64,000 bases of DNA, taken from Chloroflexi bacterium UBA4730. GTDB taxonomy: Bacteria; Chloroflexota; Limnocylindria; P2-11E. Where the stretch lies: positions 7,170 to 71,169 of the forward strand of contig DHJC01000056.1 of the NCBI GenBank assembly GCA_002404155.1, given 5' to 3'. Under the pieces are notes generated by a model. It was not told where the DNA came from. It worked only from the letters and a program-made list of their open reading frames with translations, and did not search any database. Shown here one piece after another: positions 8,389 through 17,769 of the stretch (position 1 is its first letter; each line of letters begins with the position of its first letter). The translations under genes were made by a program, and so were the position numbers.

Positions 8389-9180
8389 TCAGGAGCCGGT
8401 CATGCGGGCCGCGCGCTTTTCGAGGAAGGCCTGGACGCCCTCGACGTAATCCGTCGACCGGCCGGCGCGATCCTGCAGCGCCGCCTCGAGCTCGAGGAAA
8501 TCGCGCAAGCCCCGATCCCACGAGGCGTTGAGGCCTTCCTTCGTGAGCGCATACGCCGCGGTCGCCCCGCCCGCAAGGTCGCGCGCGTACGCGCGCCACC
8601 GGTCGGCGAACTCGACGTCCGGCCAGACGCGCGTCGCCAGCCCGATGCGCAGGGCCTCGTCGCTCGTGATCGGCTCGCCGCTGAACACGATGTCGATCGC
8701 CCGGCCCCAGCCCACGAGCCGCGGGAGGAAGTACGCCGACGCGGCATCGGGGACGAGTCCGACCTTCGACCACGCCGCGCGGAACGTCGCCGACTCGCTG
8801 ACGACCCGCACGTCGCACGAGACCGCCAGCCCGAAGCCCGCACCCGCCGCGATCCCGTTCACCGCGGCGATGACCGGCTTGCGCATCTCGCGGATCGCCG
8901 TCACGACCGGGTGGTAGCGCCGGCGGAGCTCGTCACCCAGCCGCAGCTCGGTGCCCTGCGCGAGGGCCTTGACCCGATCGCGCAGATCCTGTCCGGCCGA
9001 GAACGCACGGCCCGCGCCCGTGATCACGACACAGCGGACCGACGCGTCGGCCGCGGCGTCGGTCACTGCGGCGACGAGGGCCGCGGTGAGGGGCTCATCG
9101 AATGCGTTCAGCACGTCGGGACGATCGAGGGTGAGCACCGCGACGGCACCATCGCGCTCGACGCGGAGCGGGACGGTCAC
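8389..9180 (-). CDS. Enoyl-CoA hydratase/isomerase, PaaG-like
   Basis: 263 aa crotonase from the GTG at 9180, whose G is shared with the stop of the preceding crotonase (TAGTG). The oxyanion-hole segments SAGQDLRD and NGIAAGAGFGLAVSCD are present. The first hydratase Glu is replaced (GFGLAV), while VPDAASAYFLPRLVG keeps the Asp that PaaG uses in VPDSGG. This points to 1,2-epoxyphenylacetyl-CoA isomerase or a related isomerase rather than a hydratase. Co-transcribed with the full enoyl-CoA hydratase upstream. Confidence 0.8.
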   Translation of the reverse strand: MTVPLRVERDGAVAVLTLDRPDVLNAFDEPLTAALVAAVTDAAADASVRCVVITGAGRAFSAGQDLRDRVKALAQGTELRLGDELRRRYHPVVTAIREMRKPVIAAVNGIAAGAGFGLAVSCDVRVVSESATFRAAWSKVGLVPDAASAYFLPRLVGWGRAIDIVFSGEPITSDEALRIGLATRVWPDVEFADRWRAYARDLAGGATAAYALTKEGLNASWDRGLRDFLELEAALQDRAGRSTDYVEGVQAFLEKRAARMTGS

Positions 9181-9950
9181 TACTTGCCCTTGAAGACGGC
9201 CTTGCGCTTGTTCATGAAGGCGTCGACACCCTCCTTCTTGTCCTCCGTGGAGAAAAGGAGGTAGAAGGCCTTGCGCTCGAACTCGAGGCCCGCATCGAGC
9301 GTCGAGCTCTGCGCGAGGTCGATGGCCTCGGTCGCGAGCCGTACGGCGATCGGTGGCTTCTCCGCGATCGTGCGCGCGAGCGCCTTCGCATCCTCGAGCC
9401 ACGACGCCGCGGGGTAGACCTGGGCCACGAGGCCGATGGCCTTCGCCTCGTCCGCCTGCACCCGGCGGCCGGTGAGGATGATCTCCATCGCGCGGTACTT
9501 CCCCACGGCGCGCGTGAGCCGCTGGGTCCCGCCGGCACCGGGGATGATCCCGAGGTTCACCTCGGGCTGCCCGAACTGCGCGGTCTCGCTCGCGACGATG
9601 ATGTCGCAGGTCATCGCGAGCTCGCATCCTCCGCCGAGGCAATAGCCCGACACGGCTGCGATGATCGGCTTGCGGATCTTGCGCACCCGCTCCCACCGCG
9701 TGGTGAGGTCCTCCTCGAGCATGCTCACGGGCGTCGCGTCGACGAACGACTTTTTGATGTCCGCGCCGGCCGCGAAGGCCTTGTCATTGCCGGTGAGGAC
9801 GATGCAGCGGATCTCGGCATCGGCGTCCAGCGTCTCGAGCGACGCGACGAGCTCGTCCATCAGCTCTTCCGAGAGCGCGTTCAGGACCGCTGGGCGATCG
9901 AGCTGTACGGTCGCGATGGGCGCCTCGCGAGTGACTTTGATCGTGCTCAC
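9180..9950 (-). CDS. Enoyl-CoA hydratase
   Basis: 256 aa crotonase with both catalytic glutamates of classical enoyl-CoA hydratase: GGGCELAMTCD and GQPEVNLGIIPGAGGTQRL. The CoA-binding AFAAGADIKK loop is near residue 65. It should add water to a 2-enoyl-CoA in beta-oxidation of fatty or ring-opened aromatic acyl-CoAs. First of a two-gene unit with the PaaG-like gene and divergent from the GGDEF/EAL gene, the 87 bases between them holding both promoters. Confidence 0.9.
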   Translation of the reverse strand: MSTIKVTREAPIATVQLDRPAVLNALSEELMDELVASLETLDADAEIRCIVLTGNDKAFAAGADIKKSFVDATPVSMLEEDLTTRWERVRKIRKPIIAAVSGYCLGGGCELAMTCDIIVASETAQFGQPEVNLGIIPGAGGTQRLTRAVGKYRAMEIILTGRRVQADEAKAIGLVAQVYPAASWLEDAKALARTIAEKPPIAVRLATEAIDLAQSSTLDAGLEFERKAFYLLFSTEDKKEGVDAFMNKRKAVFKGK

Positions 9951-10037
9951 GGTCTGAACTCCCCCATTTATGGGGCTGAGTATCGGTCACTCGGTCGGGG
10001 GGTGTGCGCGGGTCGCTCGACCGAAAGAATTTCCCGC

Positions 10038-12236
10038 ATGGATCCGGTCGCGCCCCTCGTCGATACCCCGCACCTCGAGCGCGCCATCAACCGAGCGCGC
10101 TGGGCCGGCGTCGTGCTGGTGCTCGGCCTCTCGCCGCTCTATCCCAATCTCGGCCTGGGCTGGGTCGTCGCGTTCGTGGCGCTCATCGCGATCGCCGCTG
10201 TCGCGGTGCCGCGGATCCGCCGGCCGAGCATCGGCCATGCGGCGGACACAGCGATCGTGGTCATGGCCATGTTCGTCTACTCGAATGATCCGCAGTGGAC
10301 GACGTTCTTCGTCGGCCTCCTGGTCATCATCACCGGCACGTTCCGCTTCGGCCGGCGCGGCACGTTCGCGTCGGCGGTCGCGGTCACGGTCTCGTACATC
10401 GCCATCGCCCTGTTCCGCGTCGCCGCGTTCGGGTTCGCCTTCGAGGTCCAACGGATCGCGTTCCACTCTTCGGTCTACCTGCTGGCCGCCCTCCTCATGA
10501 CCGGACTCCTGTGGGAGCTCGAGTTCCTTCGCAAGCAGAAGGAGGAGCAGACCGAGCGGTACGAAGCGCTCCTCCGCGCGCAGAGCGAGCTCGGGCAGGC
10601 GGTCATCCTGAGCGAGGCCGGCCGGATCGTATACGTGAACGAGGCGTTCGCGTACCTCGTCGGCCGGCCGATCGGCGACATCACGGACATGCGCTCGCTC
10701 TACGACCTCGTCGCCGAAGAGGAGCGGGAGGACTTCCGCGAGCGGGTCCAGGCGAACATCCTCTCCGGACGAAGCGTCACGATCGACGTGCCGATCGTCC
10801 GCCCCGATCAGGAGCGTCGCTACCTCGAGGTCGCGCTGAAGCCGTTCGGGACGAACGCCCAGGCGCGTCTTGTCGTGATCGCGCGCGATGTGACCGACCG
10901 GACCGACGCCGAGAACACACTGGCCCACCAGGCGCTGCACGACATCCTCACCGGTCTGCCGAACCGCACCCTGCTGCACGACCGGCTGGACCAGGCGATC
11001 GTGGACGCGCGCCGGCGCAACGAGCGGCTCTCGCTCCTGCTCGTGGACCTCGACGAATTCAAGTCGGTCAACGACAGCTTCGGCCATCACGTCGGAGATG
11101 CCCTCCTCACCCAGGTCGGTCCGCGATTCCACGAGCACCTGCGTGAGGGTGACACCGTCGCCCGGCTGGGCGGCGATGAGTTCGCGATCGTCCTCCCCGG
11201 CGTCGACGAGGCTGGTGCGACCCACGTCGCGGCGAACCTGCTCTCCTCCCTCGAGCGGCCGTTCGCGGTCGACAACGAGGCCCTCCACGTCGGAGCGAGC
11301 ATCGGCATCGCCCTCTATCCGGATCACGGGGAATCTGCCGACGCGCTGCTCCAGCGGGCCGACATCGCGATGTACGCGGCGAAGGCGTCGCTCGGGAGCG
11401 GCTACACCGTGTATGTCCCGGGGCATCACCGGCCCAGCGTGAACCGGCTTGCGCTGTTCGCGGACCTCCGCACCGCCATCGAGGAGGACGAGCTGCTGCT
11501 GGAGTTCCAGCCGGAGCTGAACCTGCACACGGGACGCGCCACGGCGGTCGAAGCGCTCGTACGCTGGCGGCGCCCCGGCCGTGGGATCATCCAGCCGTCG
11601 ATGTTCATTTCGTTCGCCGAGCAGACCGGCCTCATCAAGCCACTGACGGAGTGGGTCATCGAGCGCGCCCTCAAGGAGTCCGCAGCGTGGCGTTCGCGCG
11701 GCCACGAGATCCCCGTCGCGGTCAACCTGTCCACCCGCAGCCTGCTCGATCCGTTGTTCCCGGCGTACGTGGCAGCGGCCCTCGCTGCAGCGGGGGCGAG
11801 CCCGTCCGCGCTGCGGTTCGAGATCACCGAAAGCGTGTTGCTCGCCGAGCCGGAGCGCTCGCTGACGACGCTGAGCGAGCTTCGCCGGATCGGCGTTCGG
11901 TTCGCGCTCGATGACTTTGGCACGGGGTACTCGTCGCTGTCGTACCTCAACAAGCTCCCGCTCCAAGAGGTGAAGATCGACCGGTCGTTCGTCCAGGACG
12001 TCTGCTCGATCGACGGCTCCAGCTCGACGATCGTGCAAGCGACCGTGGACCTCGGACACCGGCTCGGATTCGAGGTCGTCGCCGAAGGCGTCGAGACGCA
12101 GTGCGAATGGGACCGGCTGGTCGAGCTGGGGTGCGACATCGTCCAGGGCTTCCACGTCGCACGTCCGATGGGCGCGGCGGAGGTGACGGCCTGGCTTTCG
12201 ACCATGGCGCGCGCGCCGCTGGCGAGCGCCGTCTAG
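10038..12236 (+). CDS. Membrane-bound PAS-GGDEF-EAL cyclic-di-GMP protein
   Basis: 732 aa from the ATG at 10038; a GTG at 10002 is possible but adds a Cys/Arg/Ser-rich stretch without similarity. About six membrane helices fill residues 15-165, then a helical linker and a PAS domain to about 290. The GGDEF domain (about 295-455) has an intact RLGGDEF at residues 375-381. The EAL domain (about 465-725) has EALVRW near 504, NLSTRSL, FEITES, DDFGTGYSSL near 624, K in QEVKIDRSF and AEGVET. All catalytic residues look intact, so both synthesis and hydrolysis of c-di-GMP are possible. Single gene; signal unknown. Confidence 0.93.
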   Translation: MDPVAPLVDTPHLERAINRARWAGVVLVLGLSPLYPNLGLGWVVAFVALIAIAAVAVPRIRRPSIGHAADTAIVVMAMFVYSNDPQWTTFFVGLLVIITGTFRFGRRGTFASAVAVTVSYIAIALFRVAAFGFAFEVQRIAFHSSVYLLAALLMTGLLWELEFLRKQKEEQTERYEALLRAQSELGQAVILSEAGRIVYVNEAFAYLVGRPIGDITDMRSLYDLVAEEEREDFRERVQANILSGRSVTIDVPIVRPDQERRYLEVALKPFGTNAQARLVVIARDVTDRTDAENTLAHQALHDILTGLPNRTLLHDRLDQAIVDARRRNERLSLLLVDLDEFKSVNDSFGHHVGDALLTQVGPRFHEHLREGDTVARLGGDEFAIVLPGVDEAGATHVAANLLSSLERPFAVDNEALHVGASIGIALYPDHGESADALLQRADIAMYAAKASLGSGYTVYVPGHHRPSVNRLALFADLRTAIEEDELLLEFQPELNLHTGRATAVEALVRWRRPGRGIIQPSMFISFAEQTGLIKPLTEWVIERALKESAAWRSRGHEIPVAVNLSTRSLLDPLFPAYVAAALAAAGASPSALRFEITESVLLAEPERSLTTLSELRRIGVRFALDDFGTGYSSLSYLNKLPLQEVKIDRSFVQDVCSIDGSSSTIVQATVDLGHRLGFEVVAEGVETQCEWDRLVELGCDIVQGFHVARPMGAAEVTAWLSTMARAPLASAV

Positions 12237-12237
12237 C

Positions 12238-13044
12238 TCAGTACAGCTGGCCCTTCGGGGCAGGCTGGCATTTCGGGCAAAGATCCACGTCGTCGAGACC
12301 CTTGCGCCGCCGCATGATCGTCGCGCCACAGCGCGGGCAGGGCTTCCCCGCGCGTCCACGCACCTGCATGTGCGCCCGTGGCTTCTTCCCCAGCTGCGCC
12401 GGCATCGCGGTCTCGACCTCGGCCAGACCCTTCGCGATGACGGAGCGGAGCGAGCCGTAGAACCGCGACGTCTCGTCCGTCGTGAGCGAACCGACGCGCC
12501 GCTTCGGGTGCAGCTTGGCGTCCCACAAGATCTCGTCGGCGTAGGCGTTGCCGATGCCGCTCACGAACGTCTGGTCCTGCAAGAGGTTCCGCACCTCGCT
12601 GCGCTTCGCCCTCGCGCGCCCGCTGAACTCGGCCTCGGTCCAGTCGAGCGTTCCTGCATCGGGGCCGATGTCCGCCAGGCCGGGGGCCTCGATCCCGACG
12701 TAGACCTTCCCCATGCGCACGTCATCGCGATACCGGAGCTCAGTGCCGCCCTCGAACTCGAGTCGCAAGCGGGTGTCCTTCGTCGCTTTCGCGCCGACCG
12801 GCTGCACCGAGAAGATCCCCGCGAGCATCGGGTTCACCGTCATGGCAAGGCCGTCGAAGGTGAACACGAGGAACTTGCCGTGGTGCACGACCGCTCGCAG
12901 CGTCCGTCCGACGAGCAGTTCGTCGACCGGCTTGAGCGCGCGTAACACGACCGGGTCGCCGACTCGCACGGCCACGACCTTCTTCCCGACGAGCGCATCC
13001 GCCATGCGCTCCTGCATGACCCGTAGCTCCGGCCATTCCGGCAT
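12238..13044 (-). CDS. Formamidopyrimidine-DNA glycosylase (Fpg/MutM family)
   Basis: 268 aa base-excision glycosylase. After Met the protein starts PEWPEL, giving the essential N-terminal Pro and Glu. The helix-two-turn-helix segment is VSGIGNAYADEILWDAKLHPKR, and the C-terminal zinc finger is CPRCG followed by CPKC. The first motif is PEWPELRV rather than the usual PELPEVE, so it may belong to a divergent Fpg/Nei branch with different lesion preference. It ends one base after the convergent GGDEF/EAL stop and starts 3 bases after the phosphotransferase stop. Confidence 0.88.
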   Translation of the reverse strand: MPEWPELRVMQERMADALVGKKVVAVRVGDPVVLRALKPVDELLVGRTLRAVVHHGKFLVFTFDGLAMTVNPMLAGIFSVQPVGAKATKDTRLRLEFEGGTELRYRDDVRMGKVYVGIEAPGLADIGPDAGTLDWTEAEFSGRARAKRSEVRNLLQDQTFVSGIGNAYADEILWDAKLHPKRRVGSLTTDETSRFYGSLRSVIAKGLAEVETAMPAQLGKKPRAHMQVRGRAGKPCPRCGATIMRRRKGLDDVDLCPKCQPAPKGQLY

Positions 13045-13047
13045 CGG

Positions 13048-14058
13048 CTAGTCCGCGACGGCGGCGAGCCAGTGCGGCTCGGGCAGGTCGAAGTGCCGCG
13101 CGGCCCACGCGAGCGTCGATCTGAGCTGGCGCCGCTGGACCGAGCGGATCCGCGGCAATCCTTTGACCGCCGGTCGCCAGGCGCGATCGGCGAAGTAGCC
13201 GGCGATCCCCGCGATCGATGCATCAAGGGCCGCGGGACGGAGCGGCAGGACGAGGTCGTACTCGGCGATCACGCGCTCGGGCGGAGGCCCGCCCTCCATC
13301 GCGATGGCCTGCGCGAATGCCACGACGTCGAATTCCATCGGGCCTGCGCACGCGAAGTTCCAGTCGAAGATCCGGAGCAGCTTGCGCTGCAGCCGGATGT
13401 TGTCCGAACGTGTGTCGAAGTGCATGAACACGAACGGTGGCCGGAGCTTCAGCAGGCGCGTCGCGCGCTCCCGGAAGACCGGCAGGGCGACGTCGAGCCA
13501 CTCCTCGGCCTCGGCCGCGCGGTGCCGCGCCAGCGACGCGGTACCGCGGAGCTCGCCGGAGGACGCGAGCCGATCCCAGAACGGCGCGAAATCCTGATGC
13601 TCGATGCGCGACAGCCAGCGCGGCAGCGGCTTTCCATACGTGTTCGCGTGGAACGCGGCATACGACCGCGCGCACGCTTTCGCCTTGGCCGGCGTCCAAG
13701 GTGGCATCGTCTCTGGTCCAACGTCCTCGAGCACCATCACGTGCCAGCCCTCGGCCGTGGCGCCGCCGAAGTACTCGGGCGCCCAGGGCCGCATGAACGC
13801 GGCGCACTCCTGATAGATGTGCTCCTCATTCATCAGGTCCCACTTCACGCCGCTGTCCGTGCTGAGCGGATACGTGCCCTTCATGAACGCGCGCCGACCG
13901 TCGCGGAGGAGCATCCGGAACGTCGCCGAGGGCGCGTAGCCGCCGTACACGCGCTCGGCCCGCGCCACCGGGGATCCGAGCAGCTTCGCGACCTCGTCCT
14001 TGATCGGGCGCGGGACCGCCGACCAGGGCGGCTTGGCTTCAGCTCCGGTCCGCGACAA
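13048..14058 (-). CDS. Aminoglycoside phosphotransferase-fold kinase
   Basis: 336 aa. The kinase-like fold is shown by the Brenner motif FMHFDTRSDNIRL (catalytic Asp and metal-binding Asn) followed by RIFDWNFACAGPMEFDVVAFA with the DFG-equivalent Asp. The phosphate-loop region is near YGGYAPSATFRMLL and the ATP lysine near RRAFMKGTYPL. Such genes act on sugars, choline or antibiotics, and many are acyl-CoA dehydrogenase-linked; the substrate cannot be told. It overlaps the end of the acyl-CoA synthetase gene by 20 bases. Confidence 0.75.
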   Translation of the reverse strand: MSRTGAEAKPPWSAVPRPIKDEVAKLLGSPVARAERVYGGYAPSATFRMLLRDGRRAFMKGTYPLSTDSGVKWDLMNEEHIYQECAAFMRPWAPEYFGGATAEGWHVMVLEDVGPETMPPWTPAKAKACARSYAAFHANTYGKPLPRWLSRIEHQDFAPFWDRLASSGELRGTASLARHRAAEAEEWLDVALPVFRERATRLLKLRPPFVFMHFDTRSDNIRLQRKLLRIFDWNFACAGPMEFDVVAFAQAIAMEGGPPPERVIAEYDLVLPLRPAALDASIAGIAGYFADRAWRPAVKGLPRIRSVQRRQLRSTLAWAARHFDLPEPHWLAAVAD

Positions 14059-15949
14059 CGGCCCGCAGCTGCTGCCAGGCTTCGCGCGCCTCTTCCACCG
14101 ATCCCTCGTCCTCGATGGTCGAGATGTCCCCGGGGTCCTTGCCCAGGATCACGGCCTTGAGCACGCGCCGCATGATCTTTCCGCTCCGCGTCTTCGGGAG
14201 CAGGTCGACGAAGTTGAGCTCGCCGATGACCGCGAGCGGCCCGATCTCCTTCCGAACGGTCGCGAGCAGCTCGGCCTTCAGCGCGTCGGACGGCGTGTGG
14301 CCCTCCCTCAGCACGATGAACGCCGAGATCACCTGGCCGCGCAGCTCGTCGGGCCGGCCGGTGACGCCGGCCTCAGCGACCGCCGGGTGCCGGAGGAACG
14401 CGGTCTCGACCTCGATGGTCCCGATGCGGTGATCGGCGATCTTGATGATCTCGTCGGCGCGGCCGCTGAACCAGACGTACCCGTCCGCGTCGATCGAGGT
14501 CGCGTCACCGGTGAAATACACCTGCTCGCCCGGCACCTTCTCCCAGTAATCGGTGGCGTAGCGCTCGGGCTCCGCCCACAAGCGTGCCGTCAGGCCGGGG
14601 AACGGCCGCGTGATCACGAAGATCCCCTTCTCGTCCGGCGCGCACGGCCCGCCCTCGGGCGTCAGCACCTTCGCTTCGATGCCGGCGAGGGGCACGCCGC
14701 CCGAGCCGGGCTTGATCGGCAAGAGCGCGATGCCGTACGGGTTGCCGACGATCGGTCCGCCGGTCTCGGTCTGCCAGTAGTGGTCGATGACCGGGATCCG
14801 GTCGCCGAGGGCCTCCTTCTGGAACCACTCCCAGGCCGGCGCGTTCAGGACCTCGCCGGCGCAGAACACGCGCTCGAGCGAGGTCAGATCGTGTTTCTTC
14901 GCCGGACCGGTGCCATAGCGCATGAGGAGCCGGACGGCCGTCGGCGAGGTGAACGCACCGGTCACCCGGTGACGCTCGACGATCTTGTAGAACGTCTCGG
15001 CGTCGGGATGGTCGAGCCCGCCTTCGTACGCGATCGTGGCGCAGCCCACAAGGAGCGGGCCGAACACGATGTAGCTGTGGCCGACGACCCACCCGATGTC
15101 CGACGTCGACCACCAGACGTCGCTCGGCTTCAGACCGAACATCCACTTCGCCATGCTGTAGACGTAGACCTGATAGCCACCGTGGGTGTGCACGGCCAGC
15201 TTCGGCTTCGCCGTGGTGCCGCTCGTCGCCAGGATGTAGGCCGGCTCGTTCGCCTCGAGCTCGACGTGTGCGTCGTCCTGGCCGGTGCCGCCCGCGAGGA
15301 ACTCACTCCATTCGATATCCCGCCCCGCTGTCCACGCGAGGTCTCCCACCGTTCGCCGCAGCACGACCACCCGTTCGATCGTCGGCGCCGCGGCGACAGC
15401 CTCGTCGACGATGCCCTTCAGCGGGACGTCCTTCCCCTTGCGGTACGTGACGTCCGTCGCGAAGAGGGCCTTCGCGCCGGCGAGACGCACCCGCTCGCCA
15501 AGCGCACCCGATCCGAAGCCGGCGAACACGACGATGATCACCGCACCGATGCGGATCGCGCCGAGCATGAGCGCGATCGCTTCCGCCGAGGTCGGCATGT
15601 AGATCGCGATGCGATCGCCCTTCTGGATGCCGAGGCCGCGGAGCGCGGCGGAGATGCGCTTCGTGTCCGCGAGCAGCTCGGCGTAGGTGAAGGTCCGCGA
15701 CTCACCCCGTTCGTTCTCGGTGATGAGCGCCGTCGCGCTGCCGCGCCCGCTCGCGACGTGGTGATCGACGCAGTTGTAGGCGAGGTTCGATCGCCCGCCG
15801 CTGTACCAGCGGAACGTCGGGGGCTCCCAGTCGAGCACCCGCTCCCATTTCTTCGACCAGCGCAGCTCCTCGGCGGCGCGGCCCCAGAAACCCTCGGGGT
15901 CGTCGGTCGCCTCCTTGCGCCAGGCCGTCACCGTCGCGAGCGCGTCCAT
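14039..15949 (-). CDS. Acetyl/propionyl-CoA synthetase-like acyl-CoA ligase
   Basis: 636 aa ANL-superfamily ligase that forms an acyl-AMP and then acyl-CoA. The length and the N-terminal FWGRAAEELRWSKKWERVLDW match the AcsA/PrpE group. ATP loop ILATSGTTAKPK, the WWSTSDIGWVVGHSY segment, YFTGD and the catalytic lysine in TRSGKIMRR are present. The A8 loop reads DHRIGT instead of the common GHRIGT. The ATG directly abuts the stop of the benzoate-CoA-ligase-like gene, so the two ligases are expressed together. Acetate, propionate or a slightly larger acid is likely. Confidence 0.87.
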   Translation of the reverse strand: MDALATVTAWRKEATDDPEGFWGRAAEELRWSKKWERVLDWEPPTFRWYSGGRSNLAYNCVDHHVASGRGSATALITENERGESRTFTYAELLADTKRISAALRGLGIQKGDRIAIYMPTSAEAIALMLGAIRIGAVIIVVFAGFGSGALGERVRLAGAKALFATDVTYRKGKDVPLKGIVDEAVAAAPTIERVVVLRRTVGDLAWTAGRDIEWSEFLAGGTGQDDAHVELEANEPAYILATSGTTAKPKLAVHTHGGYQVYVYSMAKWMFGLKPSDVWWSTSDIGWVVGHSYIVFGPLLVGCATIAYEGGLDHPDAETFYKIVERHRVTGAFTSPTAVRLLMRYGTGPAKKHDLTSLERVFCAGEVLNAPAWEWFQKEALGDRIPVIDHYWQTETGGPIVGNPYGIALLPIKPGSGGVPLAGIEAKVLTPEGGPCAPDEKGIFVITRPFPGLTARLWAEPERYATDYWEKVPGEQVYFTGDATSIDADGYVWFSGRADEIIKIADHRIGTIEVETAFLRHPAVAEAGVTGRPDELRGQVISAFIVLREGHTPSDALKAELLATVRKEIGPLAVIGELNFVDLLPKTRSGKIMRRVLKAVILGKDPGDISTIEDEGSVEEAREAWQQLRAVVADRS

Positions 15950-17494
15950 CTATCCGAGCTCCCGCAGCTTGTAGCGCTGGATCTTGCCGGCCGCGTTCTT
16001 CGGGAGCTCGTTCGTGAAGACGATCCACCGCGGGTACTTGTACGGCGTGATCCGACCCTTCACGAAGGCCTTCAGCTCGTCGGCGAGCGCGTCGTCGCCG
16101 GCTCTGTCGTTCTTCAGGATCACGTACGCCTTCGGCTTCACCAGCTCGTCCTTGTCCTTCGCACCGACGACGGCGGCCTCGAGCACGGCGGCGTGGCCCA
16201 TCAGCGCCGCCTCGACCTCCGCGGGCGAGACCCACTGCCCGGAGACCTTGAGCATGTCGTCGCTGCGGCCCTCGTAGGTGAAACAGCCGTCCGGGTCGAG
16301 GTGGTACGTGTCCCCGGTCACCAGCCACTCGCCGCGGATGGTGGCCTTCGTCTTCTCGTGCTTGTTCCAGTAGTACGCGCACGCGGAATCACCGGAGACC
16401 CAGAGGTTCCCGGATTCGCCGGCCGGCAGCTCCCTCCCGTCGTCGTCGACGATCTTCGCCTTGTAGCCGGGCACGACTCTGCCGCTCGTGCCGCCGCGCG
16501 CACTGCCCGGCTGGTTCGAGATGAAGATGTGCAGCATCTCGGTCGACCCGATGCCGTCGAGGATCTCCGTCCCGAACCGCTCCTTCCAGGCGTCGAACAG
16601 GGGCTTGGGCAGCGCTTCGCCGGCGGAGACCGCGAACCGCAGCGACGAGAGGTCGTACGTGAAGTGTTCCTCCGGGTAGGCGAGCAGCGCGGCGTAAAAG
16701 GTCGGGGCCGTGAACAGGATGGTCGGCCGCTCTTTCGTGATGAGGTCGTAGACGAGATCGGGTGTCGACCGCTCCGGCTTGAGCACGCTCGAGGCGCCGA
16801 CATGGAACGGGAAGAAGACCCCGTTCCCCAGGCCGTACGCGTGGAACAGCGGCGACACCGTGAAGTGCCGGTCCTGCTCGGTCGAGCCGAGGACCCGCGC
16901 CCCATACGTTTCCGCGCAGACCAGCATGTCGTGCTGGAGATGGACCGCGCCCTTCGGGAAGCCGGTCGTGCCGGAGCTGTAGAGCCAGAAGCACGCGTCA
17001 TCGGGCGTGGTGTCCGCTGGGTCGAGCTCGTCATCGGCGGCCCTCAGCGCGTCGTCGAACGACACCACGCCGTCCGGCGGGAGCGTGCCGGCGACCAGCA
17101 CGTGCTTCAGCCGCGGAAGGTCCTTCCGGATCTCGAGCACCTTCGGCAGGAGAGCCGCGGAGACGACGACCGCGACTGCGCGCGAATCCTCGAGGATGTA
17201 GCGGAGGTCGTGCGGTACCAGGAGCGTGTTGGTCGGGACCGGGATCGCGCCGATCTTGATCGCGCCGAAGAACGCGTACACGAACGCCGGCGAATCGACG
17301 CAGTGGATGACCACGCGCTGCTCCATGTCGATGCCCAGCGCGCGGAGCGCGTTGCCAGCCCGATCGACGTTCGCGGCGAGCTCGCCGTACGTGACTGAGG
17401 CGCCTTGGCAGCGGATCGCGATGCTGTCCTCGCGGACCCCGCGGTGCGAGTCGATGAACGTCTCGGCCGCGTTGTACCGCCTCCCCAGGTCCAC
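15950..17494 (-). CDS. Benzoate-CoA ligase family protein
   Basis: 514 aa ANL ligase. The order of segments follows benzoate-CoA ligase: early FNAAE-like YNAAETFID, PVPTNTLLVPHDLRYILEDSRA, ATP loop LYSSGTTGFPKG, DGIGSTEMLHIFISN, GRSDDMLKVSGQWVSP and the catalytic Lys in NAAGKIQRYKLREL. The enzyme would activate benzoate or a hydroxybenzoate to its CoA ester in the cytoplasm. Placed between the fni/CoA-transferase/UbiD block and the acetyl-CoA-synthetase-like gene, it supports aromatic acid catabolism here. Confidence 0.85.
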   Translation of the reverse strand: MDLGRRYNAAETFIDSHRGVREDSIAIRCQGASVTYGELAANVDRAGNALRALGIDMEQRVVIHCVDSPAFVYAFFGAIKIGAIPVPTNTLLVPHDLRYILEDSRAVAVVVSAALLPKVLEIRKDLPRLKHVLVAGTLPPDGVVSFDDALRAADDELDPADTTPDDACFWLYSSGTTGFPKGAVHLQHDMLVCAETYGARVLGSTEQDRHFTVSPLFHAYGLGNGVFFPFHVGASSVLKPERSTPDLVYDLITKERPTILFTAPTFYAALLAYPEEHFTYDLSSLRFAVSAGEALPKPLFDAWKERFGTEILDGIGSTEMLHIFISNQPGSARGGTSGRVVPGYKAKIVDDDGRELPAGESGNLWVSGDSACAYYWNKHEKTKATIRGEWLVTGDTYHLDPDGCFTYEGRSDDMLKVSGQWVSPAEVEAALMGHAAVLEAAVVGAKDKDELVKPKAYVILKNDRAGDDALADELKAFVKGRITPYKYPRWIVFTNELPKNAAGKIQRYKLRELG

Positions 17495-17511
17495 GCGCGG
17501 ATTATCGCGCC

Positions 17512-17769
17512 CTACCAGCCATCGTCTCGCTCAGGCCGCATCACGGCCAGCTTCTGTGCGACCGCGGCCTCCCCGACGGTCAGCGCGCGGCCGTCCCAGA
17601 GGGCCGGTGTGACCGATCCGCCGAGGCGAGCGAGCTCGTCCTTGCCGTCGGTCTCGGCGTTCTGGAAGTCGATCCGCGGCTCGAGCCCGAGCTCCACGAG
17701 GCGGAGCCGGATGCGCGCGCTCGCCGGCTCGGCGATGCGATGGAACAGCGTGTGGTCGGACCCGCTCAC
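17512..17769 (-). CDS. Small glutaredoxin/GST-N-terminal-like protein
   Basis: 85 aa from the GTG at 17769, which overlaps the stop of the IPP isomerase gene as GTGA. The beginning TLFHRIAEPASARIRLRLVELGLEPRIDF resembles the first beta-alpha-beta unit of glutathione-S-transferase/glutaredoxin folds, and VTPALWDGRALTVGEAA fits the cis-Pro strand and following helix. There is no CxxC, so no thiol redox centre is visible. Position between fni and the benzoate-CoA ligase suggests co-transcription, not function. Confidence 0.55.
   Translation of the reverse strand: MSGSDHTLFHRIAEPASARIRLRLVELGLEPRIDFQNAETDGKDELARLGGSVTPALWDGRALTVGEAAVAQKLAVMRPERDDGW

Noticed and set aside
9987..12359. Open frame of 790 codons on the minus strand
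   Set aside because: Antisense to the GGDEF/EAL gene, whose plus-strand product has all catalytic motifs.
14000..17398. Open frame of 1132 codons on the plus strand
   Set aside because: Antisense shadow of the two acyl-CoA ligase genes; its protein is Arg/Asp/His-rich low-complexity without domains, as GC-rich antisense frames are.
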